This document shows, piece after piece, positions 45,179 to 53,427 of a DNA stretch of 64,000 nt. The DNA is from Flavobacterium haoranii (GTDB taxonomy: Bacteria; Bacteroidota; Bacteroidia; Flavobacteriales; Flavobacteriaceae), in contig NZ_CP045292.1 of the NCBI RefSeq assembly GCF_009363055.1, forward strand, positions 868,001 through 932,000. The letters run 5' to 3'. Positions within the stretch are counted from its first letter, which is position 1. The number at the start of each line of letters is the position of its first letter. The notes under the pieces are model-generated. The model saw only the letters and a list, made by a program, of their open reading frames with translations, made no database searches and was not told the origin of the DNA. The position numbers and the translations under genes are program-made.

Positions 45179-45433
45179 ATGCCATACTTTGTATACATCC
45201 TTCATAGTCTTACTAAAGACAAATTTTATATTGGTTCTACAGCAAATCTTTCAGAAAGAATAATTCGTCATAATCAAAAAAGTAAAGGTTTTACTGGCTC
45301 AACTAATGAATGGAAATTGGTTTATAAAGAAGAGTTTACTTCACAAAGTGAAGCTATTTTAAGAGAAAAACAAATCAAAAATTGGAAAAGTAAATCTAAA
45401 ATTCAAGAATTAATTCAACACAATAATATTTAG
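45179..45433 (+). CDS. GIY-YIG nuclease family protein, copy 3
   Basis: 84 residues, nearly identical to copy 1; the changes are FYIGST for FYIGYT, NEWKL for NDWKL and TSQSE for TSKSE. All presumed catalytic residues are present. The TAG stop (45431-45433) overlaps the last tRNA remnant. As in copies 1 and 2, there is no recognisable promoter between the preceding terminator and the ATG except AT-rich spacer, so expression may depend on readthrough from the tRNA promoter. Confidence 0.87.
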   Translation: MPYFVYILHSLTKDKFYIGSTANLSERIIRHNQKSKGFTGSTNEWKLVYKEEFTSQSEAILREKQIKNWKSKSKIQELIQHNNI

Positions 45434-45498
45434 CTCAGTTGGTTCAGAGCATCCCGATAAATCGGGAGGGTTAGGGGGTTCGAATCCCTTATTGCTCA
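45431..45498 (+). pseudogene. tRNA remnant 3, closing the array
   Basis: Nucleotides 8 to 73 of a tRNA with CCCGATAAATCGGG in the anticodon arm, an extra G before the T-arm (GGGGGTTCGAA) and ATTGCTCA at the 3' end. It is followed by a different terminator, so it may be the decayed 3' end of the original target tRNA. Confidence 0.75.
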
Positions 45499-45505
45499 CT
45501 AAATT

Positions 45506-45538
45506 TAAAAACGTTCAAGTTAACTTGAACGTTTTTTT
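45506..45538 (+). terminator. Terminator closing the tRNA array
   Basis: Perfect palindrome ACGTTCAAGTTAACTTGAAC plus GT (45511-45532), followed by a T-tract; unrelated to the GCAACAC terminators of the units. Confidence 0.85.
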
Positions 45539-45585
45539 ATATAAAATATTTACTTTAAATTATATTTTTTCTTAAATAACTACAT

Positions 45586-45617
45586 AAAAAAAGCTCCAAA
45601 AATTGGAGCTTTTTTTA
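45586..45617. terminator. Terminator downstream of the cysteine synthase-like gene
   Basis: A-tract, AAGCTCCAA-AAA-TTGGAGCTT, T-tract. Symmetric, so it can act on both strands; it closes the leftward gene at 45632. Confidence 0.85.
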
Positions 45618-45631
45618 ATATCATTTTTACA

Positions 45632-46672
45632 CTATTTTATAATCTCAATTTTTTGAGTTTGTTCTAAGTTCACACTGTCATAAAAACCTTGTTCACTCAT
45701 CCAATCATCGCTATAAATTTTACTCATATAACGAGATCCATGATCTGGAAATATAATTACTACATTACTATCAGCGATAAATTCCCCTTCTTCAGCATAC
45801 TGTTTAGTAGCTTGAAAAGCTGCACCAGATGTATATCCAACAAATAATCCTTCAGTTTTAGCAATTTCTCTTGCAGTATGCGCACTATCTTCGTCTGTCA
45901 CTTTTATGAATTTATCAATAAGATCAAAGTCAGTAGCTGTAGGGATTAAGTTTTTCCCTAAACCTTCAATTCTATAAGGGAAAATTTCGTTACTATCAAA
46001 CTCTTTTGTTTCGTGGTATTTCTTTAAAACTGAACCAAAAGCATCAACACCTAAAACTTTAATATTTGGATTCATTTCTTTTAAATACTTTGCAGTTCCA
46101 GAAATTGTTCCTCCAGTTCCACTACAAGCAATTAAGTGTGTAATTTTCCCGTTTGTTTGTTCCCAAATTTCAGGACCAGTAGATCTATAATGTGCTTCAA
46201 TATTTAGTTCATTAAAATACTGATTAATATAAACAGAACCTTTAGTTTCTTCGTGTAATCTTTTTGCAACATTGTAATATGAACGTTCGTCATCTGCAGT
46301 AACGTGAGCGGGACAGACATATACTTTTGCTCCCATTGCTCTTAACATATCAATTTTATCTTTTGAAGATTTTGAACTTACCGCTAAGATACAATCGTAA
46401 CCTTTAATAATACTTACCATTGCTAAACTAAAACCAGTATTCCCTGAGGTCGTTTCGATAATTGTATCGCCTGGTTTTAAAATTCCTTTTCTTTCGGCTT
46501 CTTCAATAATATATAAAGCTATTCTATCTTTTGTAGAATGTCCTGGATTAAAAGCTTCAACTTTTGCATAAAAATTACCTTCCATATTTTCAGTAATCTT
46601 CGCTAATTTCAAAATTGGAGTGTTACCAATTAATTCCAGTACATTGTTATAGGCTTTTATTTCTTCTTTCAT
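45632..46672 (-). CDS. PLP-dependent cysteine synthase family protein
   Basis: 346 residues from [23 protein letters not shown]; the frame is open to 46720, but a -7 element at 46728-46735 would leave that start without a leader. PLP lysine in [13 protein letters not shown] near 43, [12 protein letters not shown] near 74 and the phosphate loop [11 protein letters not shown] near 183 mark the OASS/CBS family. No CBS domains follow. It could be O-acetylserine sulfhydrylase, cystathionine beta-synthase or a close variant. It stands alone with a terminator behind it. Confidence 0.87.
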   Translation of the reverse strand: MKEEIKAYNNVLELIGNTPILKLAKITENMEGNFYAKVEAFNPGHSTKDRIALYIIEEAERKGILKPGDTIIETTSGNTGFSLAMVSIIKGYDCILAVSSKSSKDKIDMLRAMGAKVYVCPAHVTADDERSYYNVAKRLHEETKGSVYINQYFNELNIEAHYRSTGPEIWEQTNGKITHLIACSGTGGTISGTAKYLKEMNPNIKVLGVDAFGSVLKKYHETKEFDSNEIFPYRIEGLGKNLIPTATDFDLIDKFIKVTDEDSAHTAREIAKTEGLFVGYTSGAAFQATKQYAEEGEFIADSNVVIIFPDHGSRYMSKIYSDDWMSEQGFYDSVNLEQTQKIEIIK

Positions 46673-46727
46673 AAAATCTATATTAATTTGCGTAGTGTCT
46701 CTCTTTTTTTTGAACACCAAAACCTTG

Positions 46728-46735
46728 CAAATTTA
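46728..46735 (-). promoter_or_regulatory. -7 element of the cysteine synthase-like gene
   Basis: TAAATTTG on the minus strand, 55 bp before the preferred ATG at 46672. No -33 TTG at standard spacing. Confidence 0.4.
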
Positions 46736-46750
46736 ACAAAAAAAGTTAAA

Positions 46751-48883
46751 CTATTCCTTAATTTTTTCTAAATCTAATAAAAAGGCAAATTCTTTTGCAA
46801 CTTCCTTTAAAGCTTCAAATCTACCTGATGCTCCACCGTGTCCTGCATCCATGTTAGTATCAAGGAATAACAGATTATTATCGGTTTTTAAATCTCTTAA
46901 TTTTGCCACCCATTTTGCTGGTTCCCAATATTGAACTTGCGAATCGTGAAGTCCTGTTGAAACATACATATTGGGATAATTTTGTGATTTTACATTATCA
47001 TAAGGCGAATAAGAAAGCATATAATCATAATATTCTTTCTCATTAGGATTGCCCCATTCATCATATTCTCCAGTTGTGAGCGGTATAGAATCATCTAACA
47101 TAGTTGTTACAACGTCTACAAAAGGAACTTGAGCTATTACACCATGATATAATTCAGGATTCATATTTACAACAGCTCCCATTAATAAACCTCCAGCGGA
47201 ACCACCTTCTGCATATAAATGATCTTTTGATGTGTAACCTTCTTTTATTAAAAACTTCGAACAGTCAATAAAATCGGTAAAAGTGTTAATCTTTTTCAAA
47301 AGCTTTCCGTCTTCATACCATTGGCGTCCAAGATCTTCTCCTCCTCTAATATGTGCAATAGCAAAAATAAATCCTCTATCTAGTAAACTTAAACGAGTTG
47401 TAGAAAACCATGGATCCATAGAAGAACCGTAAGAACCATAAGCATATTGCAACAATGGATTACTACCATCCAACTTAATTCCTTTTCTATAAACCATAGA
47501 AATAGGAACTTTAGTTCCATCTTGAGCTGTTGCCCAAACTCGTTTTTCTTCGTAATTATCTTTATTAAATTTTCCGCCTAAAACTTCTTGTTCTTTTAAA
47601 ACAGTTTTAGATTTTGTTTTCATATTAAAATCGATAACCGAAGATGGTGTTTTTAATGATTGATAACTGAATCGAAGTATATCGGTATCAAAATCAGGAT
47701 TTGTAGTCGTATATGCAGTGTATGTTTCACTTTCAAAAGGTAAATAATAAGCTTCTCCTCCATCCCAAGGACGAATTTGAATTTTATTTAATCCATTTGT
47801 ACGCTCTTCAACAACTAAATAGTCTTTAAAAATATCGATTCCTTCCAACAAAACATCTTCTCTATGCGGAATCAAATCAGTCCAATTATCCGATGTAGTT
47901 TTACTTTCCGGAGTTTTCATCAATTTAAAATTCGTTGCTTTGTCCTTATTGGTAACAACATAAAAACTATCACCATAATGAGAAATGGAATATTCTAGTC
48001 CTCTTTTTCTTTTAGAAAAAATTCTAAATTCATTCTTTGGTTGATTAGCTTCTAGAATTTGATATTCTGAAGTTAGTGTACTTGTAGAACCAATTACTAA
48101 ATATTTTTTTGATTTTTCTTTATAAACAAAAGTATAGAAAGTATCGTCTTTTTCATGAAAAACTAAAGCATCATTTTTAACTTCAGTAGTTAATTCATGT
48201 CTGTAAATTTTATCAGAGCGAAGTGTTTGCGGATCTTTTTTTGTATAAAAAAATGTCTTATTATCGCTTGCCCAAGCAGTTCCTCCTGTTGTGTTTTCTA
48301 TTTTTTCTGGAAGAATTTCACCAGTTTCTAAATTTTTAACTTGTATAGTATATTGACGACGAGAAACTGTATCAACACCAAAGGTTACCCATTTATTATC
48401 TTCACTTACCGAAATTCCGTTCAAATTGAAATAAGAATGATCTTTTGCCATTTCATTACAATCAAACATAATTTCTTCTTTTGCTTCTAAACTTCCTTTT
48501 TTCCTAGAATAAATAGGATAATCTTTCCCTTTTTCATATCGAGTTATATAATAATAACCATTGTAAAAATAAGGAACCGATTCGTCATCTTCTTTAATTC
48601 TTGACTTCATTTCTTCAAACAAATCTTTTTGAAGTTTTTCAGTATGAGCGGTCATTTTTTTATAATAGTCATTCTCAGCATTTAAATAGGCTATAACTTC
48701 TGGATTTTCTCTATCATTAAGCCAATAATAATCATCATTTCTAACATGTCCATGTTTTTCTAATGTATGAGGTATCTTTTTTGCTACTGGCGGTTGAATG
48801 TTTTCTTTCATATTCTTTTCTTTATCTTTACAAGATGTCGCAAAAATAAGAGAAATAGCTATAAGTGTGGTCGTTTTTTTCAT
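46751..48883 (-). CDS. S9 family peptidase (oligopeptidase B-like), lipoprotein
   Basis: About 710 residues from MKKTTTLIAISLIFATSC, a lipoprotein signal with Cys near 18; an ATG four codons upstream (48895) is also possible. N-terminal seven-bladed propeller (about 40-440), then the alpha/beta-hydrolase domain: catalytic Ser in AEGGSAGGLLMG near 560, Asp in GLHDSQVQYW near 645, and His in AGHGGASGR near 682. The family cleaves small peptides after basic residues or proline; periplasmic lipoprotein forms are frequent in Bacteroidota. 30 bp upstream of the cysteine synthase-like start region. Confidence 0.92.
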   Translation of the reverse strand: MKKTTTLIAISLIFATSCKDKEKNMKENIQPPVAKKIPHTLEKHGHVRNDDYYWLNDRENPEVIAYLNAENDYYKKMTAHTEKLQKDLFEEMKSRIKEDDESVPYFYNGYYYITRYEKGKDYPIYSRKKGSLEAKEEIMFDCNEMAKDHSYFNLNGISVSEDNKWVTFGVDTVSRRQYTIQVKNLETGEILPEKIENTTGGTAWASDNKTFFYTKKDPQTLRSDKIYRHELTTEVKNDALVFHEKDDTFYTFVYKEKSKKYLVIGSTSTLTSEYQILEANQPKNEFRIFSKRKRGLEYSISHYGDSFYVVTNKDKATNFKLMKTPESKTTSDNWTDLIPHREDVLLEGIDIFKDYLVVEERTNGLNKIQIRPWDGGEAYYLPFESETYTAYTTTNPDFDTDILRFSYQSLKTPSSVIDFNMKTKSKTVLKEQEVLGGKFNKDNYEEKRVWATAQDGTKVPISMVYRKGIKLDGSNPLLQYAYGSYGSSMDPWFSTTRLSLLDRGFIFAIAHIRGGEDLGRQWYEDGKLLKKINTFTDFIDCSKFLIKEGYTSKDHLYAEGGSAGGLLMGAVVNMNPELYHGVIAQVPFVDVVTTMLDDSIPLTTGEYDEWGNPNEKEYYDYMLSYSPYDNVKSQNYPNMYVSTGLHDSQVQYWEPAKWVAKLRDLKTDNNLLFLDTNMDAGHGGASGRFEALKEVAKEFAFLLDLEKIKE

Positions 48884-48946
48884 GAAGTTATTCATTAATT
48901 ATAAGCTAATTTAGTAATTTTACTTAACAAATTTAAAATTTAACAT

Positions 48947-49270
48947 ATGTTTGGAGACTTAATGGGTATGATGGGAAAAATCAAAGAAACCCAAGAAAAA
49001 GTTGAAGCTACTAAGAAACGATTAAATACTGTTTTAATTGACGAAAAAAGTAGTGATGGTTTATTAGAGGTAACGTTAACTGCAAACCGTAAAATTAAAA
49101 ACATTTCAATTTCTGATGATTTATTACAAGACAAAGAAATGCTCGAAGATTATCTTGTAAACACTTTAAACAAAGCTATTGAGCGCGCAACAAATGTTAA
49201 TGAAACAGAATTAGCAGCCGTTGCAAAAGAAGGCATGCCTAATATTCCAGGAATGGATTTATTCAAATAA
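48947..49270 (+). CDS. YbaB/EbfC family nucleoid-associated protein
   Basis: 107 residues: [25 protein letters not shown], the long N-terminal helix of YbaB, a central sheet ([20 protein letters not shown]), and a C-terminal helix [15 protein letters not shown]. It binds DNA as a dimer, usually beside dnaX-recR, which are not here. Divergent from the S9 peptidase, with a terminator directly behind it. Confidence 0.92.
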   Translation: MFGDLMGMMGKIKETQEKVEATKKRLNTVLIDEKSSDGLLEVTLTANRKIKNISISDDLLQDKEMLEDYLVNTLNKAIERATNVNETELAAVAKEGMPNIPGMDLFK

Positions 49271-49297
49271 AAAAGAGGTTTAAAAACCTCTTTTTTT
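49267..49297. terminator. Bidirectional terminator between YbaB gene and threonine aldolase gene
   Basis: A-tract, AAGAGGTTT-AAA-AACCTCTT, T-tract; it serves both convergent genes. Confidence 0.85.
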
Positions 49298-49299
49298 AT

Positions 49300-50319
49300 T
49301 TACATTTTTTCTAAAACTTCTAAAACATAATCATGCATTACTTGTCGGTAATCCATATGTGTTACTATTCTTAGTTTACCTTGTCCCATAGAACTAATTA
49401 AAATTCCTTTTTGTTTTAATTTTTCTATAAAAGACTTATCATCAATTGTGGGTTGTATTTTAAAAATTACAATATTTGTTTGAATTGGTTCAACTTCTTT
49501 AACCCAATCTTTTCTAATTAACACAGAACCTAATTCTTTTGCTTTTTGGTGGTCTTTTTCTAAACGCTGTATATTATTTTGCATCGCATACAAACCTGCA
49601 GCAGCTAAATACCCAGCTTGACGCATATTACCACCAAACAATTTACGAATTCGCAATGCTTTTTTAATTTCCTCAGCGCTACCAACCAAAACAGAACCTA
49701 CTGGAGCGCCTAAACCTTTAGACAAACAAACAGAAATGGTATCAAACAATTCTCCAAATTGTTTTGGTTGCTGATTTTTAGCTACCATAGCATTCCATAA
49801 ACGGGCACCATCTAAATGATATTTTAATCCATGTTGATTGCAAACTTCTTTAATAGCTCTTAATTCTTCAATTTCATAACAAGCTCCGCCTCCTTTATTC
49901 GTTGTATTTTCAAGGCTAACTAATCTAGTAATTGGTGCATGATAAAACTCTGGATCATTTATAAATTCAGATACTTGATTGGCAGTAATTTTCCCTCTAT
50001 TACCATCTACTAAATGACAAGAAACTCCACTATTTGCTGCTACTCCTCCACCTTCATATAAAAAAATATGCGACCATTTATCACAAATAACTTCATCTCC
50101 TGGTTTTGTATGTAAACGAATCGCTGTTTGATTTGCCATTGTTCCACTTGGAAAAAACAAAGCTGCTTCTTTACCAAACAACTCTGCAGTATAACGTTCT
50201 AATTCATTTACAGTTGGGTCCTGTTTAAATACATCATCACCAACTTTTGCCTGAAACATTACTTCCAACATTTCTTGTGTTGGTTTAGTAACTGTATCAC
50301 TTATCAAATTTATTTCCAT
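49300..50319 (-). CDS. Low-specificity L-threonine aldolase (GntG-type PLP lyase)
   Basis: 339 residues, fold-type I PLP enzyme. Signs are NLISDTVTKPTQEML at the N-terminus, VGDDVFKQDPTVNELE near 27, FPSGTMANQTAIR near 57, HLDGARLWNA near 168, and the PLP lysine in SVCLSKGLGAPVGSVLVG near 196. It splits L-threonine or L-allo-threonine to glycine and acetaldehyde. Length and motifs are normal. It ends in the terminator shared with the YbaB gene. Confidence 0.92.
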   Translation of the reverse strand: MEINLISDTVTKPTQEMLEVMFQAKVGDDVFKQDPTVNELERYTAELFGKEAALFFPSGTMANQTAIRLHTKPGDEVICDKWSHIFLYEGGGVAANSGVSCHLVDGNRGKITANQVSEFINDPEFYHAPITRLVSLENTTNKGGGACYEIEELRAIKEVCNQHGLKYHLDGARLWNAMVAKNQQPKQFGELFDTISVCLSKGLGAPVGSVLVGSAEEIKKALRIRKLFGGNMRQAGYLAAAGLYAMQNNIQRLEKDHQKAKELGSVLIRKDWVKEVEPIQTNIVIFKIQPTIDDKSFIEKLKQKGILISSMGQGKLRIVTHMDYRQVMHDYVLEVLEKM

Positions 50320-50360
50320 ATGTAAAATAGATGTCTTACTTTTGAGTTTTAATTTTTGAA

Positions 50361-50447
50361 GCTATTTCCCGCTATCCGTTTCAATCTTTTTGTCAGTTCG
50401 AGCGAAGTCGAGAACAAAAAGGATTTACACTACTATCAGGGCTAGTT
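50361..50447. repeat. Dispersed intergenic repeat, copy B
   Basis: Begins GCTATTTCCCGCTATCCG and ends CTATCAGGGCTAG. The centre has inverted arms ATCTTTTTG and CAAAAAGGAT enclosing TCAGTTCGAGCGAAGTCGAG. From memory, elements with these end sequences are common between genes in Flavobacterium. Lies upstream of prfB, divergent from the threonine aldolase gene. Confidence 0.7.
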
Positions 50448-50471
50448 TATTAAAACAAAACTACAACAATT

Positions 50472-51570
50472 ATGGTAAATACAGAACAAGTAAAGGACAT
50501 TATTGATCGCCTTGGTGCGTTAAGGAGGTATCTTTGACATCGATAAGAAATTAATCGAAATCACAAACGAAGAAGAAAAGACTTTAGCTCCTGGCTTTTG
50601 GGACAAACCAAAAGAAGCTGAAAAATTAGTTCGAGAAATCCGTTCAAAAAAGAAATGGGTTGAAGATTACACTAAAGGAGTTGATATGGCTGACGAACTT
50701 CAAATTATGTTAGATTTCCTTAAAGAAGGAGAAATTTCAGAAGAAGAAGTCGACGAGTTGTATTACAAAACAATTGCTCATATTGAAGATATTGAATTCC
50801 GTAATATGCTTTCTGACGAGGCCGATAGCATGAGTGCTGTTTTGCAAATTACTGCTGGTGCCGGTGGAACCGAAAGCTGTGATTGGGCTTCTATGTTAAT
50901 GCGTATGTATTTAATGTGGGGAGAAAAGCATGGATACAAAATCAAAGAATTAAACTTTCAAGAAGGTGATGTTGCTGGTGTTAAAACGGTGACTTTAGAA
51001 TTTGAAGGCGATTTTGCTTTTGGTTACTTAAAAGGAGAAAACGGAGTGCATCGTTTGGTGCGTATCTCACCTTTTGACAGTAATGCAAAGCGTCATACTT
51101 CTTTCGTATCAGTTTATGTTTATCCTTTGGTTGACGATACAATCGAAATTGTGGTAAATCCTTCAGATTTTGAGATTACAACAGCTCGTTCAAGTGGTGC
51201 TGGAGGACAAAATGTAAATAAGGTGGAAACTAAAGTACAATTGGTTCACAAACCAACAGGAATACAAATTCAATGTTCGGAAACGCGTTCACAACACGAC
51301 AACCGAGAAAGAGCAATGCAAATGTTAAAGTCGCAATTGTATGAAATTGAGATGAAAAAACGTTTGGAACAACGCGCCGATATCGAAGCTGGAAAAATGA
51401 AAATTGAATGGGGTTCGCAAATTCGTAATTATGTCATGCATCCTTATAAATTGGTTAAAGACGTTCGTTCGGGTTATGAAAGTAGCGATGTTGATGCCGT
51501 AATGAATGGTGAAATTGACGAATTCTTAAAAGCCTACTTGATGATGATGGGACAAAAAGAGGAAGAATAA
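50472..51570 (+). CDS. prfB: Peptide chain release factor 2, programmed +1 frameshift
   Basis: Starts at ATG 50472 and reads 21 codons to an in-frame TGA (50535-50537). The frame then shifts +1 at CTT-TGA-C and continues to 51570, giving about 365 residues. An internal Shine-Dalgarno-like AAGGAGG (50522-50528) sits just before the slip site, as in the classical autoregulated prfB. RF2 shows the anticodon-like tripeptide SPF ([13 protein letters not shown]) and GGQ in [14 protein letters not shown]. It releases peptides at UGA and UAA. Low RF2 favours the frameshift and so restores RF2. Confidence 0.95.
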
Positions 51571-51582
51571 AAATTGAACTAT

Positions 51583-51611
51583 AAAAACCGTATTTTGAAT
51601 ACGGTTTTTTT
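51583..51611 (+). terminator. Terminator of prfB
   Basis: AAACCGTATT-TTG-AATACGGTTT plus T-tract, 12 bp past the stop. Confidence 0.87.
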
Positions 51612-51672
51612 ATTTGCTTTTATCTATATCCATTTCGTATTTTAGCACTCCAATAAAAACAAACAATACAAC

Positions 51673-53316
51673 ATGGACTTAAATTTCAATAAAAACGAAG
51701 ATCACAATAAATTATTAGTTTCTGATTTACGTAGCCGATTTGCCAAAGTAAAATTAGGTGGCGGACAAAAACGTATCGATAAATTACATGCTGAAGGAAA
51801 AATGACGGCGCGTGAACGTATCGACTATTTATTAGATGATAAAAAAAGTAGTCTAGAAATTGGAGCCTTTGTTGGTGAAGGAATGTATGAAGAACATGGT
51901 GGTTGTCCATCTGGTGGTGTTGTGGTTAAAATGGGTTACATTCAAGGAAAGCAATGTATTGTTGTGGCAAATGATGCAACAGTGAAAGCGGGTGCTTGGT
52001 TTCCAATTACTGGAAAGAAAAACCTTAGAGCTCAAGAAATTGCCATTGAAAATAGATTGCCAATCATATACTTAGTCGATTCTGCAGGTGTGTATTTACC
52101 AATGCAAGACGAAATTTTCCCAGATAAAGAGCATTTTGGTCGAATTTTCCGTAACAACGCAATTATGAGCAGTATGGGAATTACTCAAATTGCTGCCGTT
52201 ATGGGAAGTTGTGTTGCTGGTGGAGCTTATTTACCTATTATGAGCGATGAAGCTTTAATTGTAGATAAAACTGGAAGTATTTTCCTCGCAGGAAGTTATT
52301 TAGTAAAGGCTGCCATTGGTGAAAGTATTGATAACGAAACACTTGGTGGTGCAACTACACATTGTGAGATTTCTGGTGTAACTGACTATAAAGCAAAAGA
52401 CGATAAAGACGCTTTAGACAGAATCAAATCGGTTGTAGGAAAGATAGGTGATTATGAAAAGGCAGGTTTTAATCGTGTTAAATCAGAAAAACCTGCATTA
52501 GAACCAAAAGACATTTACGGAATTTTACCAAAATCGCGTGCTGATCAATACGATATGATGGAAATCATCAAACGTTTAGTTGATAATTCTGAATTTGATG
52601 AATACAAAGCAGGTTATGGACAAACCATCATTACAGGTTATGCGCGTATTGATGGTTGGGCTGTGGGAATTGTTGCGAACCAACGTAAAATTGTAAAAAC
52701 TGCTGGTGCTAAAACTAAACCCAGCGAAATGCAATTTGGTGGTGTCATCTATTCTGATTCTGCTGATAAAGCAACGCGTTTTATTGCAAATTGCAACCAA
52801 AAGAAAATTCCTTTAGTGTTTTTACAAGATGTAACGGGTTTCATGGTTGGAAGTAAGTCAGAACATGGCGGAATAATTAAAGACGGTGCTAAAATGGTGA
52901 ACGCAGTTTCTAATTCAGTGGTACCTAAATTCACGGTTGTTGTTGGAAACTCATATGGAGCCGGAAATTATGCCATGTGTGGAAAAGCATACGATCCTAG
53001 ATTAATATTCGCTTGGCCAAGTGCCGAATTAGCCGTGATGGGTGGCGCTCAAGCTGCAAAAGTATTGTTGCAAATTGAAGCGGCTTCGTTAAAGAAATCA
53101 GGAGAAGAATTAACACCAGAAAAAGAAGCTGAATTATTCAATAAAATTAAAGCCAAATACGACGCGCAAGTTTCACCTTATTATGCCGCTGCTCGTTTAT
53201 GGACCGATGCTATTATCGATCCGCTAGATACGCGCACATGGATTTCTATGGGAATTGAAGCCGCTAACCACGCTCCTATTGAAAAACCATTTAATTTGGG
53301 AGTAATTCAAGTGTAA
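51673..53316 (+). CDS. Acyl-CoA carboxylase beta subunit (methylcrotonyl-CoA carboxylase-like)
   Basis: 547 residues with two crotonase-fold carboxyltransferase halves. KMTARERIDYLLDDKKSSLEIG, oxyanion region SAGVYLPMQDEIFPDKEHFGRIF (the GVYLPMQ form points to the MCC subgroup), GSCVAGGAYLPIMSDEA, and in the second half FLQDVTGFMVGSKSEHGGI and GNSYGAGNYAMCGKAYDPR. It transfers CO2 from biotin to the acyl-CoA. The biotin carboxylase/BCCP subunit is not in the window. Likely role in leucine degradation; propionyl-CoA is the alternative substrate. Confidence 0.9.
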   Translation: MDLNFNKNEDHNKLLVSDLRSRFAKVKLGGGQKRIDKLHAEGKMTARERIDYLLDDKKSSLEIGAFVGEGMYEEHGGCPSGGVVVKMGYIQGKQCIVVANDATVKAGAWFPITGKKNLRAQEIAIENRLPIIYLVDSAGVYLPMQDEIFPDKEHFGRIFRNNAIMSSMGITQIAAVMGSCVAGGAYLPIMSDEALIVDKTGSIFLAGSYLVKAAIGESIDNETLGGATTHCEISGVTDYKAKDDKDALDRIKSVVGKIGDYEKAGFNRVKSEKPALEPKDIYGILPKSRADQYDMMEIIKRLVDNSEFDEYKAGYGQTIITGYARIDGWAVGIVANQRKIVKTAGAKTKPSEMQFGGVIYSDSADKATRFIANCNQKKIPLVFLQDVTGFMVGSKSEHGGIIKDGAKMVNAVSNSVVPKFTVVVGNSYGAGNYAMCGKAYDPRLIFAWPSAELAVMGGAQAAKVLLQIEAASLKKSGEELTPEKEAELFNKIKAKYDAQVSPYYAAARLWTDAIIDPLDTRTWISMGIEAANHAPIEKPFNLGVIQV

Positions 53317-53340
53317 CTTTTTATAACGAAATATAATATT

Positions 53341-53397
53341 GTCATTCCGAATGAAATGAGGAATCTCATAAAGATTCTTTTCTGTTTTTGGAATGAC
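53341..53397. repeat. Intergenic repeat with GTCATTCC/GGAATGAC ends
   Basis: A 57 bp unit with 8 bp perfect terminal inverted repeats and an inner stem GAATCT/AGATTC (53361-53366, 53372-53377). It resembles small non-autonomous palindromic units found between genes in Bacteroidota. It lies 25 bp after the carboxylase stop and may act as its terminator-like 3' structure. Confidence 0.65.
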
Positions 53398-53427
53398 AAT
53401 TTCATTTTTGTACTATACATTTGCTAA

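Larger units (their letters stand above)
44295..45433 (+). mobile_element. Three tandem units of a tRNA-embedded GIY-YIG element
   Basis: Units begin at 44295, 44673 and 45054 and the array ends at 45433 (periods 378, 381 and 377 bp). Each unit holds tRNA nucleotides 8 to 73, a terminator with GCAACAC/GTGTTGC stem, an AT-rich spacer TTTACCAAAATAAAATTTAT, and an 84-codon GIY-YIG gene whose TAG stop is nucleotides 8-10 of the next tRNA copy. A fourth tRNA piece (45431-45498) with a different terminator closes the array. The intact tRNA owns the only 5' acceptor strand. I interpret this as repeated insertion of, or tandem duplication within, a minimal tRNA-targeting element; that is inference from the repeat structure. 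Confidence 0.6.

Noticed and set aside
44288..45540. CRISPR array
   Set aside because: The repeats are about 378 bp, contain genes and tRNA pieces, and lack short spaced direct repeats.
52576..52934. Minus-strand frames opposite the carboxylase gene
   Set aside because: Shadows of a well supported gene.
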